DNA from: Dipylidium caninum
Lineage: Eukaryota > Platyhelminthes > Cestoda > Cyclophyllidea > Dipylidiidae
Assembly: GCA_017562135.1 (NCBI GenBank)
Contig: QEYB01001355.1
Coordinates: forward strand, 310,001 to 374,000
DNA length: 64,000 nucleotides
Reading direction: 5' to 3'
The translations under genes were made by a program, and so were the position numbers. Below, one piece after another: positions 25,373 to 38,542 of the stretch. The notes under the pieces are model-generated. The model was not told where the DNA came from. It was given only the letters and a program-made list of their open reading frames with translations, and did not search any database. How positions within the stretch are numbered: position 1 is the first letter of the stretch; every line of letters starts with the position of its first letter.

Positions 25373-28300
25373 CAACTACAAAGCCGGAATCGAGGTAGCT
25401 TCCGTCGGTGATGCAGAAGTCGTAGTTGGCGGTGAAGCTCGACGTCTACCCTCCCCGATTGTTCCGCACCGATTGGACGCCGAGACGGGTGGAAATAGCA
25501 CACCCGATCCTGTTGCTTCCGGGGCCACATGCCCAGTAAACGGATTTACGGTGAAAGAGAACCCGCCACCGGTCCCACCACCACGGCTCTTGGCAGCAGT
25601 AATGCTGGTGTCACCCCAAATGCTACGAATAGCAGCATCCGAATTACCCGAACCCTCTGAAGACAGGCCATCCGACATGCCTCCGTTGAAGAACGTTGTC
25701 GGCCAACCAGAGGAGACAGCAGTGACAGTGGACTCCGTGTTTTGGTGATGATGGTTGTCGAAACCCGGTGGATAAGAAAGGTCCCTGCGACTACTGACAC
25801 CGACGTTGCCACTGCCAGCGCCAACGCCACCGCCATCGTCGCTACCGAGACAGAGAGACTCCAGAGTGTCGATAAAGTCAAATCCCACAGTTTGATGAGC
25901 ATCGCCGCACATTTCTTTGTTGGGCTCCAGCAGGAGGTGATGATGATCTGATGTCATGGTGTGACGTCGAAGGAGGGTGGGACTGTTGGTATTGCCGAGA
26001 CCAACGACGGGGGCACCGGCGGAGAAGGAATGACGGGCTGCATTTGACCAGAAGGCGGTCGTGGGTGCGGGAACGCCACACATCCCGTGGTGGTCTGAGA
26101 AATCCGCTTCCGGGTGGAAGTCCAAGTCTGGACAAACGCAGGGGGAAGTGATCTCAAAACGTGGTTTCCGCGAGAGCGCCGCCACCGTATCACATGTGTG
26201 TACTATTGCGCTAATAGTTGCTGCTATAGCAACAGCACAAGCGCAGCGAGATGTCGCATGTTGCGAACCAGCACACACACGCTTGCGAGATCAATGCACA
26301 ACGCATACATGCATGCACAGCACAAGATAACACATAGCCAACGGCACAGCACACCACGCCGCGCCGCGCCACATCAGACCAGCATGCTCTTCCACTTTTT
26401 GCCGTGTTCTTTTCTTCCGGTCACCGAGTCACCAACCGGCTAACTGGTTCACAAAATCTCCTTCCCATCGCTCTGTTCATTATTATGCTGGACTTCCTAC
26501 CTCTTGTTCTAACAGTTCAGGGTGACAACCTACGAGCGAACTGGCGAGTACATGACCGAATTGATGACCACCTCGGTACGATTTCGCTAAATCTGCACCA
26601 ATAGACGCATGTTTCGGAGGTGGTCTCCCCGACGCTCATTGGCTACCTTGCGGAATTAAATATCAGGAAGTCGTCAAACACGAGAGTCAAAAATGCCGCA
26701 TTACATCTGCCTTTCATGTGAAAAAAGGGTCGTTACCCGGTGAGACTCCTTAAATTTTCAGACGGCATCAGTCGCGACCTGCACACGAAAACGACGTTCA
26801 CGCAATCATTCCATCGGGGATCTCCATTGCTCGAAGCGATTAATAAATCTCCCCCCAAACTTGATGGAGTCTCAATTTTTTGAAAGCACACGTCAACAAA
26901 CAAAATGGGGTTTGGGAGTCGGCGAATGGGGGAAGATAAAATTAGTATTAACATATTACGATTGGCGCAAGGATGGCATCCCACAAACGGGATGATAAAA
27001 AATTTCTCTCTCCCGATCAGCCGGATTTTGGGCACAAAGGAGACAGGAGGCCCAGCGCGCTTAATTTAAATCCAGATTTTAAGCATCCAAACACTACCAC
27101 CAGTCATTCAGGAAAAAACTTACTTGGCAATCGTCTCTCCGGCATAAACCCACAGAGCAGGTTGATCTGGTTAGGGACGGTTGCTGAAGACTGCGAGAAA
27201 ACTCCGTTGTGCGACGTAACACGCGCCTGATGGAAAGGACTGTTGTGACACGAACCTGTGGTCTTTTCAGAGGGGAAAAACTCCGCCCCAAAGGCGCTAC
27301 CGCCTGTCCCACCGCCTCCAACAATTGCGGCAGCGGTGCAAGGCGACGACGGCAACGAACCGGCGGCAGCCGCCGCGGCTGCGGCGGTGGTAGCGGCTGC
27401 TGCAGCTGCCAACTCCTTTGCTCGACGAGTCTTGCTCTTTGACTCCGCCAGAATGCGGTCCAGAACCTCACGCGCCTCCTCGGAGTCCATCTGCGCCACA
27501 TCCGGCCACATCCATGCCACAGTTTTAGAGGTTTTTTCTTCAGTCTCCTCACCGGCCGAGTTGCTCCGCGACTTCCCCGCGTTGCTACTCCCACCCGACG
27601 CGTCTTCTAACTCTTCACTGGCTCGTCTTTCGAACTGACGCATTACCAAGTGGCCGATCAGCTGCTTCGCCTGTTGAACCCTACATTCAGCAGCCTGGTT
27701 AGAAGTCATTCCTAGCGATTGATAGGCAGAAATCTCAAATTCTGAGGTGGCGGAAGGGCCACGAGCCGCCTCTTTGGGAGGACTCTTGATTTCCGTCCCC
27801 GTGTCTTTTTGAATGGTAGTGATGATCGAACCCTGAGTACCGATTATTTTTCCAACCATGTCCTGTGGAACAGAAATTTTTGAGCGCGCGAGAAGAACGC
27901 GTCCACCGGAAACATTCGTCGTGTTTCCATTGGGTGCAGGCAAGCCATTGCAGACAACATTACTGTTCATGCTGCTGTTGTTAAAGGCAAAAGAGTCGAC
28001 GGAATTAATAGAGGTAACGGGGACACCGTTAGTGATGACAGGAGTGATGGAATTGATTGCATTTTTAAGGAGAGGCGGAGGAGATGGAAGTGACCCATTT
28101 GAGAGATCTTCAGGGCTACGATTGATCAGACGGCCCCCACCGGTCCCGCCTGAAGCACCAACCGAACTGTTGACAGAGAAGAGAGTCATGCAACCGGGAA
28201 TGGAACTAGTGGAACCCCGACGCCGCTCATTTGCCGACATCTTGCTCTGGGTGATCTCTTGTGCCCGCGTTGAAATCAGTTCAGCAACGTGAAGTGCAAT

Positions 28301-29790
28301 TTCCGGCGGAGCCTCAATTATAAAGACATGGTCCTCATACTCCCCTGGGGTGGTTATCAGCGCTCCAGTCTCCTCTCGGATCAGTTTGATTTTCTGACCT
28401 GAAGAAATGATAGGTTATAAATTACGTAACCATGTGAAGTCACATGATTTCTCTCTCTGCAGTGACATGAACTCCAAAAAACTAGCGTCATAGAGCGTTT
28501 GGCTATGACTGCTTGAATGACAACTAATCGACAATAAGGATGAACCGGAGGACTGTTAACAAATCATTTTATTCTCTACTTGTGAGTATGTTTCGCCTGC
28601 TAAACATAAACATCAAGAATTAACATTATCGTATTCTACTTGTGAAATATTGCTCTATCCCTAAGAAAGTCTACGATAAAAGAATGGATTGAAGAACCCT
28701 GGTTTGACGTCGGTAAACACTATGAGCCAGTACAAAGACAAGAGAGGAATGCGATTTAAGTCGGCATAATTTGTAAAGCCAATGTTAATCAGTACAATAA
28801 AGGCAAGTTAGCACCCCGACACCTCAAAAGTGCACACTGGCCCTCCAAAGCACACAAGCACACACGGGGAATCGAACGCAATCATGTCGGCGAAACAAAT
28901 ATAACAAAGCAATGATGTGGACACCAGTTAGAGAGTAACCGCAACGAATCCTTACCTCCCTTTCCAACAATCTCGGAGACATGATCCTTGCTGGGCACAC
29001 GAACTCCCAGTTGCATGTAGGAAGCCTTTGTTTTGGCCTCCGTCTCCCCATATCGGTTGCGAAAGTGGGCAGAAATGCGTCCGTAAGTGTGGCTGGTGGA
29101 ACGTCGAGAATTTTCCTTGATCCGCTCCAACTCCGGCCCAACGATGTAACCGCGTTTCTGAGCGACCGAATTGTATAAAAGACGATCTTGGACAAACATT
29201 GCGGGTGGTTGGCTGTTAGAGACTGCGTTGATGGCAGGCCAGCCGTTATCACAACATGGAATGGGCATAGAAGGAAATAGCTCTCGTTGAGGTGGACGTC
29301 GTGGAAGCACCATCGTAGGACAATCAATAGCGTTTGAGTTCAGAAGAACGTTGCTACAAGATGCATCGGTTTGACGTTTGAGTGTAGCATTAATGGGATA
29401 ATGATTGTAGAAAGGCGAATTTTGGAGGCTATGATAGTCATCAGTCACCTTGTTCCCAGGATTCGGGGTAGTAAAAGCACTATTTATAATTCCACTCGAA
29501 TACTTGTTCAAGATGTGTGGGGAAGCCATGGCGGCGTAGCCTTTTGTCGCCGGTTGAATAGGGGAATTGCACGTTACCGGATTAGGCTTATTCGATGACA
29601 TAGTCACTAGGCCGCCATCTTTGTCTATGGAGAAAGTCTTCTGCGTGCTAGTAGAAAGTCCGAGCGTGTTTAGTCCAGTGAAGGACGACCTGCTATTTGA
29701 TCCACCAATATACTCGCCATTATGCATAAAAGTTAACAGCCGATCGGAGATAAGGTTGTCATCAAAACTTGCGGTCGTTGCGCTTGACAT
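25373..29790 (-). CDS. MEX-3-like RNA-binding protein with two KH domains
   Basis: It probably binds mRNA in the cytoplasm and controls translation or stability, as MEX-3 proteins do. Provisional exons are 28956-29790, 27124-28398 and 25373-26223, 986 aa ending in TAG. All phases close, with introns of 557 and 900 nt. KH1 (about 262-330) starts VPSKDHVSEIVGKGG and is split by intron 1 inside its GxxG loop; its second half includes GALITTPGEYEDHVFIIEAP. KH2 (about 447-540) has VPQDMVGKIIGTQGSIITTIQ. The pattern of both domains fits MEX-3, but KH2 is longer. There is a Ser/Asn-rich N-terminal region of about 260 aa, a poly-Ala/Gly tract in exon 2, and a His/Gly/Ser-rich C-terminus. No C-terminal RING finger is present, unlike vertebrate MEX3 and like nematode MEX-3. 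The start ATG at 29790 is the first good one; an upstream coding exon is not excluded. The exon 3 acceptor at 26223 is the least certain point. Confidence 0.85.
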
Positions 29791-30046
29791 AATGGAATGC
29801 CGTTGAAGTTCTACTTTCACCTACGCATAAAGAATATGTAGAATGTGGTTCGTCCTATCCCTCCACAGTCTTGAATATATCTTCGTTGCGAATGTCGTCG
29901 ACGTCGTCGGTTCAGTGCAGAGCAGACAAAAATGGACCTGCAGGCTCGCAATTATCAGCGCACACCACAAACACACACACACAACCAACACACGCACTGC
30001 TTCTTACGGCTCAAACGAACACGCTAACGAGGCTGTCTTCCCTTAG

Positions 30047-30124
30047 CCAATCAACGGAGTCTTTTATACAACAACTGTCATCTGCTGCCCGCCTATTGGT
30101 CTACGCACCTGCTTTTCAACCAAT
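30047..30124 (-). promoter_or_regulatory. Candidate promoter of the MEX-3-like gene (CCAAT pair plus TATA box)
   Basis: On the minus strand TATAAAAG lies at about 30061-30068. Just upstream, at 30095-30124, is a facing ATTGG/CCAAT pair, and another CCAAT lies at 30047-30051. A start site about 30 nt downstream of the TATA would give a 5' UTR of roughly 240 nt before the ATG at 29790. The arrangement is typical of an NF-Y plus TATA promoter. No transcript evidence is available. Confidence 0.55.
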
Positions 30125-33100
30125 CGCCAACTAGCGACATCGCTGTGTCATCGCCTACTCGGCCTGTCGTCTATTCGTCTAGTGCGCACGTGTGACCGCC
30201 GGCTAGCAGCCGGCTGAATAAACGCTACGACCGCGTATGTCCGCGTGCGGTCGTAGCATTCACACCGCATGCATGCATGCATGCATTCATCCATGCATAC
30301 GTATGTCGGTGCGTGCGTGCGTGCGAGGTCGATACTTGAATACACAGTGCGCGGACTGCTGCACAGGCGCGCGCGTACGTAGGCCACGGCTGGCCTGGTT
30401 CGCGGGACACGTGCCGGCAAATGGCATCTGACTCACCTGGGCTTGAATGTTTTCAAATTCCGTCTAGGTGGGGCATCACATCGCGCAGGCCTAAATTTAA
30501 CTCCCCACTGAAGGCCACCTCGCCCCGCCTCGGGCATTAGTCACCATCACCCATTTACAAAATATCTCCCACAATGATCATGCGAACTTTGGCGTCAAGT
30601 GTCACCTGATGTCTGTCTCATAATTAGTCTGTCCCCTTCTCTGGATTCATGCAAGAGGCCCAATCGCCCTGCGCCGTATTACAGGTCGGGTACAAGAAAG
30701 ACGGATCACTAATTAGAGCTAATTAACGCGGTCATCGATTTTGCATTAGATCTTTGCACTCGGCGCATCGATCCACAAGCTGTCACCACCGTCGTGCATG
30801 TGGAGAATGTCGCAGAGATCTCATTGACGCAACCAGAGTAGGCGAGAGGGACCTCTCCACCGCACAAGCCGGGCTGATCACTCAACCACACAACAAATGT
30901 ATTTAACGGTTATAAAATGTGTCGCGCCGCCAGTCCGGAGGCGAATGTGGGGCAGAAGTGAGACTGTTTTGCGATCTCACGAGGCAACTCGCCCACACAA
31001 GACGCCGGCGTCAGTCTATCAAGGCGTCTAGACCCTCTCCGCCAGAGGTACTAAAAAACACGACCCGGTGCATTACTCTTCTCCCCCCGCTTCCACTATT
31101 GGCGGACGCGGGTTCTCGCTCGAATCCACGTGCAGGCGTAGGTGGAGGCCCTCGCCGCTCCAGTCCTCACAGAGGTGAGAACAACGCTTGCGAGTTCACG
31201 CGAGCCAGGGTAACCCGTAAAACACGGTGTGCCGGGTAAATCGGCTCATGAACTGACAGCACAACACATCGGGGAGGCAGAGCCCTTGCGGATGATGCGC
31301 CGAAAGAGACGAGGTCATTTCTGTCACCAAAAATAAACAACCGAATTGTAGTTTTGAGGGCTTGGCGGCAGTAAACACACCCGGGGAGGCTCCTGCCTGC
31401 CTGACACCTTCCTCCTCACATTACGTTGTCGATGGGTGAAAAAGTTTTAAGTTGTCAACAGCCAGTTCACAAATCAACACATATTTGGCGGTTGAGTGGA
31501 TCCCACAGTCTGGTGGGACGCAGGCGACGAGGGGTCTCCAGCACCGAAAAAGTACGTCGAGTGGACCGCAGTCTGCGTAGAAGACGGTTCCACGGGGATA
31601 TCAAGAAAGTGTGCTACCTCACTGCGCAGTTGGTGTTCTTCGATGACATTTCCGCAATGCGGTTGGACCGAAGGACGTCGAGGGTAGAGTAGAGGGAGGC
31701 CTTCTGGACACGACTGCACTCTGTCTTAAGGGGGTCCCAGCTTTCCCCTCATCCGATGGACTCTACACGGAAGTCAGGCGCCACCGAGCCACTCCAGAGT
31801 CCACTTCCGCATGCATTCATTCATTCCTTCATCCAATCACCGGCCTGCGCGCCCATCCGATTTTGTTCCAATCAATCATTTCCGTGTCATCCACTCACTC
31901 ATCAGTCCGGTCACACATCATCTCGTCTCATCGCCGCAACACACAGGCACGCACAACCGTCCGGTCATTTCCAAGCTGTTCGCCACGCCGGTCGACCGGT
32001 TGGAGGGAGGGGGGGGTGGGGATGAGGGGGGGAGGCGAGCAGAGAGAAACGTGGGAAAACAGGCATTCCGAAGTGCCGTGGAGGCGACTCAACACCACCC
32101 GGCTGGGAGACGCGCCAGCTGCGGAGGACGCCTGGCCGTGCGGCTGCCCCTTCTGACCGCGTAGCGCCCTCCTTCGCCCCCGTTGTCGAAGAAGCCCGCC
32201 TTCCCTGGGTCTTGTGTGAAGACGTCAGACGCGAAATAACGCGGAACAGCAATCAGGACATCCCGATTTGAGTGAAAATTTAAACAATAATGGCACAATT
32301 GATGGGAGACAGGCTCTGCGAGCCGGCGAACACAACTTTCTGCTGGCCCACTTCGTCCGTATCGCCGAGATGCGGCGGAGGATGACCTTAGAACGTGAAG
32401 AGGCCGTTAGACTTCCCCTCGTCCCCACCCGATCCTCCTACCGCGAACGGCCGCCGTCTCTACGCGTCTCCCTCTCCCCCTCCCCCTTCCTCTCCTCCTT
32501 CTCCCTCCCTCTCGACCCCAGCGCTCCCGCGGAGCCGTGGTGAATGCTTGCAGCATGATTGATGAACTGCCACTTTAACCCGTGCCATTTGCCCCCTCTT
32601 CGCCATGCAAATGCCCAGGCGTCCGCGGTCCCGTGGAGGGGAATGGGAAGCGTGGAGGTCAGCCAGGTCAGTCTCGATCTGAGGACGAACTCGGCCAGAA
32701 ACAACGCACGCCGGGCTGCGTTGTGCGTCTGAGTGGTTCTGCGTGCCCCAACGATCCCACGGTATCTTCTCCCTCCGAGGATGCAGGCGGTGATCACGCC
32801 GCCAAGTGTGGTGAGCTGATCGTCCTTGACACCGCTTAATTGTTTATGAGAGGGGCAAGAGCACCTTGTGAAGCCAGTCTGTCAGTCACCAGCGCCGTCA
32901 AATGAAGAGTAGCGGGTGCAGGATTCCATTTGACCTCCTAACCTGATTAACCGGGAACACCGACGCGACTGAAGCCGTCTCCTCGAGGTTGGTAGCTTCA
33001 AGGCGCAATGACCGCTCCCCGCGCGGGACGACGGGGCCTCGCCATGTTGTCCCGACCTAGGCGGCCCCAAGGCGTTCAACAGACAGCCAGTGGGGAGTGT

Positions 33101-36100
33101 TGTGACCGCCGCCCCCGACTAAAATGCTCGCCAGGTTAGGGAGACCGGGAAAAATTTAAGGGAAAACGGCTTTGAAGGGGGAAGGGTGAGAATGCTGAAG
33201 GGAAGGGTGGCTGGTTGGCTCTCCTCTCGCCCTCCACCGCCACAGACTGTCGGGTCTTCCTCTTCCCGGGTCTCGTTTTGACTCCTGTTGACGCTCTGAC
33301 AGCAGCGGACTGTCAGGAGACAAGGTAAACTGCCACGTGAGTCATTTGCGTGGCCTCGCCCAAGCGCAGCGCGCGGGGGGAGGGGACTTCAAACAAAGAG
33401 ACAGGAAACACAATGCATCGTTCTGAGACACCTCGCCACTGCGCATGGGCGGCGACTCCATGACGGCGGAGGCGGCAGCGGAGGGCAGCAGCAGTTAGTC
33501 ATGGCCGGGCGGGTGGGCGACAGAGCCTGGGGCGCGCGAAGGCGACGCCCGAGGTCTCCTCGTCCCGGCGACCGGCCAAAGCTGTCCGAAGAGCCCTCCG
33601 GGGAGCAGCCAGCTCTCCTGACTCACAACTTCTGGGGTCATCAGGGGGGGAGGGCGGAGCGCCGAAGGTCACGCACGAGAAGAGCGGCGAAGAATCGCCT
33701 TATTTCACCGAGGGAACTGCGTACTTATTGGTGCCACGCATGAAACATATTTTCGGTTGATTCTATGAAAGGAATTTTGACAATAGGCGTGTAGCGAAAC
33801 GGAGACCTAAAGCCTAACCACGGGGGGTAGCCTGAGCGCGACACTATTTTATTTACACCTGATACATGAAAAAAAAAAAACGACAAAAACACGTCTCCTG
33901 GTGGAGTCCTCGTCTTTGCCCTAAGACGACAAGGAATTTTTTCAGCGGGTACGTTCGCTCCGTGATGCGGGCAGGCAGCATAAAGTTAATCTCTCCCCCT
34001 CCCTCCCTCTCTGCTAATTATATGGGCTACCGTGAGACGTCAGGCCGGGCAGACTGGTGGCGGTGTCTTGTGACAAGCCTCGGCTTCCACGAGACCGCCT
34101 TCGGCAACGAGTTTATCGCTCAGCGCCGCGACAGCTCCTCCCGGGGCGGCTGGAGGGCGGACACCTCCTGCGGCCGAGGCGATCGCCCCGGCGACCGGGC
34201 ACTCGGGTCCTCCGTGCCCACGCCGGTAGAAGAGGCGACGAGGCGACGCTCTCTGCCCTGTGGGTTGGTGTGTGTGTGTGTGTGTGTCTCACGGGTGGGT
34301 TGGGGGTGGGGGGCTGCTCTGACGCCACATTCTCGCCCCCCCTCCCTCCTTCTTTGAGTGCCATTCACTAGCGGTTAGGAAAATCTACTCGCGGGACGGG
34401 AGTTGAGTTGATTCCAACCAAATTGAGCTGAGGCGAGGGGAGGGAGGCGCAGAGACGGGACCGGGGGCGGGGGCGCAGGGCAAATCTGCATTCTATGAGG
34501 GTGAGTTCGTGTCTCCGCGATAGAGAGAGAGAGAGAGGGCGGGGGCGGGGGGGGGGGGTGGCGTTAGAGCTTTTGCGATGGCCTCAGATACGCAGGCTGG
34601 TGGTCGCGGTGCCGATGGCGGAGGTGCGGGTGGCGGGTGCGTGTGACTCACTGAAATGAGGGTTAATCATCCTCCTCTTACACCAGGCCGGGGGGTGGCG
34701 CCCCGGGGGGGGCGGTGGCGGGGCAGCGGCGGTACGCGGGCCCGTGAGAGAGCGAGGTGGGGGGGGGGGCGGGCCGGGAGCGAGGGGGCAAGCGGGTTGG
34801 GGCGGCGTGTGCAAACATCGCCTGCGCATTTGCATCGAGGTTATTCGCAGTGTGTACACACTTCAACACACTCACACACTCGTGCACATGCACGCGCAAA
34901 CACACGCAGGCACACAAGCACACACTGAAATACACTCGCAAAACTAAAAGTGAATGCACACGACTAGTGGGCGTGTAAACAAATCGACGCGACTTCGAGA
35001 CGAATCCAGATGTTGTTAGAAGAAAGAAGAGGAGGAGGAGGAGGAGGAGGAGAGATTCGCGCCTTCTCCCCGCAGAGGAGGCGGGATTAGCCGAGTGGGG
35101 GGTTGGGGCGGGCGGGCGGCGCGGGCCGGTTGCGTTGGTCTCTCGCGCAGCGTCGCCGTGTCGAGTTAGTCGAGAAAAAGAAAAAAAGCGACCGGCCTCC
35201 CCAGGCGGAGTGTTAGCTCCGGCCGCACTCACCCGCAGACGACGGCCCTGGCTGTCGCCAAAGACGGACTAAGTGCGCACGTCTCAACGATGCCATCTAC
35301 AGTCAGTCGGTCAGTCAGTCAGTCAATCAGTCAGTCGGTCAGTCAGTCAGTCAATCGATTAAATCGATTAAGCCTTTCAAACTCGTCTCCCGAAACAGAC
35401 ATGAGGCGAGGGTGGCGGGCCGGAGGCGGGGGCGGGGTGCGCCAGGGCTCGGGGCTTCTAGAAGCTCCCCGAACCGGGCGACGTGGCAGGCTCGAGTGCC
35501 GTCGCCAAAAAATCTAACCGCAGGGCGGACAGGCCGCGGCCAAACTCGGCATGTAAGGCATAAAGCATAAAGTTCCACGGGGCATTCAAACTCTCAGTGC
35601 ATAAAATAAAAGGATAAGGCAAGAGAGAAAAAAAGAGAGCACGCACGCAGTTACGCCGAGCGTCACCGGGCCACGTAGGTGTGAAGTGGATGAAGTGAGT
35701 CGTGGCAACAGTTAAACAAAAGGTGGGGTCTATTGCCTCCCCCTGGCGACGTCACGAACGCCACGGAGAGGTGTTTTTGCCACTTATCACTTACAAATGA
35801 GAATAAATAAGTTTGTAGAAAAGTATTAGGCCGCCGAGTACTCGCGGTGAGCCGCGTCGCGAAGGCGAGGGCGGCCGCGATCCGCGGACAATCGGCGCCC
35901 GGGAGGTGGGGAAAAGGCGCCTCTCCTCCCGACGAAGACGTGGATAGCCGCGTCTCCGCGAAAATCGCACGAAGGGACCCTGGGCCTGGTGACTGTGTGC
36001 TGCCACCAGCGGGGGAATCAGTCGGGCGCAACGTAGACTAGAAAATGGCCATCACAAATCATTTCTCGGCCAATCCCACCCGTCCACTGCATTAACAAGT

Positions 36101-38542
36101 CCAAAAAGTGAGTTGTAAACAAAGTGGACGGAGAATGCTGGAAGAGGGCAGTTAGTGCAATCCTCGCAGCCGCCTCTCATACGGTCCAACATGTGGATGT
36201 TGCAGTATTGCTGAATCACCGTGGTATCTCGATTCGAGGGCAGAAAACACTCGGGAAGGGGGCAAGGAGGCTCACTGGAAGTCTCCTGCTGTTTCTTCGA
36301 AACGGGTGACATCGAGAAGCCAATCCCCGTCGACGGTGCGCGGTCTGCACGAAGAAGGAGGGAACAATAAACATGGACGCTGTGCCACCGCAACTTGGTC
36401 ACGACCTCCGTCTGATTGCCTGCATGGTCGCATCACGTGGATCTTCTTTTCACAGATCGTCCTTTGACAGTGGACCGTGCTGGCGAAATAAGGCGGCCGT
36501 CAGAGGGCCGGCGCCAAACATCCGTTGCGGCCTGCCTGCCAGTCTAACAGGTTGTCACCAAAGCCTGTCAGAGCGGCGTTTTCCTCCTGGACTCCTCAAT
36601 CGGTCTCATGTCCTCACCGAAACCGGCCTATTTCGGCGCTGGCTCCACTCCAACGTGGGCAGTGCACTTTCCCATTACCAACGTCCTCATCTCCACCCGC
36701 CTCCCTCCCACCCTCCGCCCGCCACCCTCGCCTCATCCATTATTTACCAGCTACTTCACCAGCTACAAGTTTGTTCGCGTTTACCTGACCCCCTCCCCCT
36801 CCTCCCCTCCTCCTCCGCTCCGCCTCCTCCTCCGCCTCCGCCTCCGCCTCCGCTCCGCCACCTCCTCCTCTTGAGCGCGAACAGCGTGGACACGGGATGG
36901 CCGTCCTGGCTCAGCAAAAGCCCGCCGCACGCTGAGCACACCGGGCGCCAACCGGGGCTGCACTTTCGCCCCAGACAACGCTTCTTCCACCAGGCAGACG
37001 ACGGAGGAGGACTTCCACGGGAAGAAGAAAGAAAGAGCACACACACCGGACAGACGAGGCGGAACTGTTGCTTCGCTGTGCCGAGGCGTCGCCAGGACCT
37101 GCGCCGTCCGCCCTCGCCACCGGCGCCGCCTTCTCCAATCTGCCCTGACCCTCCGCCTCGCCAAAATCGCCTTCAGCACGCCCAGCACGCCCAGCACGCA
37201 TGGGACGAGGTGGTGGGACGCACGAGGTTGCGTCGAGCCACCACATGGCAGCCGGCTGCGACGAGGAGCCTGCGACGAGGACGGGGAGAAAGTGGACTCG
37301 CCGAGCCGCTCTCACCAATCTCCCAGAAGACGGAGAGGCGAGTTGTGGTCCGAGGAGGCGGCGAGGGGCGATGGGCGAGGGGCGAGGGGAGAGGGGACGC
37401 GATTGGCCGCCCGGTGACGGGGAGAGTTGATCGCACCTCCAGATGCGGTGGGAGAAGCAGCACAACGACTTGTATTTGCGTCGATGCGGAGGTGGCAGGC
37501 GGACGGGAAGTCGGACGGTGGGAGGTCGGAGAGGCGAGGTCGAAGGAGAGCGTGGAGACGAGGGGAAGAGGGAGAAAGAAAGGAGAGGAGGAGCAGAAGA
37601 ACACGCGGTCCCACCGTGACACCGGGGCATTTGCTCACGTGGCCCCCTGTGCAGCCGGCACCGACGGAATGGAGGAAGGACACCGCGTGAAGCGGTAGAG
37701 GCTGACGAGGAGGAGGAGGAGGAGGAGCATGAGACGACGGTGCGTTGGCTCGCATATGGTCACATTGCCAACGACATTGCGCTGGTTCCCTTCGTATCGC
37801 GAGGTGTTTCCTCCGCGCGTCCGCCAAAAACACCCACCGACCGCCGCTGCCACGTCTGTCGACGCATCTTCTGCCTCCACGACGCCTGCTCTTCCACTCG
37901 CGTCCTTCGTCTTTCGGCCGTCATCCGCGCGCCCCCGCGCACAGCCCACACGAGCGGTCTGTTCGCCGAAAGAAGTGGAGGAAGAATTGGCGGCGACCTT
38001 CGCGCCACCCTCGTCCCTCCAGGCGGAGGCAGACTGGAGCCACAACAATGTCCTGCGTCGAGTCCTTCGTAAGTATCCTCTCCGTCCGCCCATTTCGACG
38101 TAAAATGGGCGCCAGTGGATGGTTGCGTGGTAGCCACATGACGTGGACCGCGAGGGACGATCCTCGTGGGAATCTGCTCATGCCTTTTCCGCGACTGCGA
38201 CCACGGAAAGGCCGTTCTTGTTCACTTAACGCCGCCAAATTCAGTCCGTAACAGGGCGCTACCCCACGTCTCCTCATCACATCCGTCCGCGGGTGGGAGG
38301 GGACCGACCGCGAGAGAGGCGTTAGACTACTGCCTCGTTGTCTGCATCGGTCGGGAGCACTGGACACCGTCTCCCCGAGGGAGGAAAGACCGCACTGCGT
38401 CAATTCAACGCGATTTAGGCCATCCGCTCCTGGAGGAGGTCGCCTCATTTTTGCGGAAGTACCTTGGGAAGACAAGCGGCGATCTACGGGATTGCGCATT
38501 CGCCAATTCATCTCTCACACTCGGCTGACTTCGTTCCTCGTT
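30125..38542. other. Intergenic, no gene recognised
   Basis: About 8.4 kb of GC-rich DNA. It holds simple repeats: ATGC/GTGC tetranucleotides at about 30265-30330, GT at about 34266-34288, CA-rich DNA at about 34850-34935, GGA at about 35029-35052 and CAGT at about 35301-35357. The longest open frame, 441 codons at 36373-37698 on the plus strand, is Pro/Arg/Ser-rich and crosses CCTCCT tracts; the opposite strand is also open, so I treat it as chance. No domain was recognised on either strand. Confidence 0.55.
35301..35357. repeat. (CAGT)n-type tetranucleotide repeat
   Basis: Imperfect tandem AGTC units with occasional GGTC and AATC variants, followed by two ATCGATTAA-like copies. It lies in gene-free DNA. 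Confidence 0.9.

Noticed and set aside
28860..28890. Minus-strand TTCGATTCC resembling a tRNA T-loop
   Set aside because: The adjacent bases do not pair into a T stem or acceptor stem; it lies in the intron of the MEX-3-like gene.
36373..37698. 441-codon open frame on the plus strand
   Set aside because: Low-complexity Pro/Arg/Ser/Gly content from CCTCCT and CGAGG tracts, no domain, and long frames also open on the opposite strand over the same bases.
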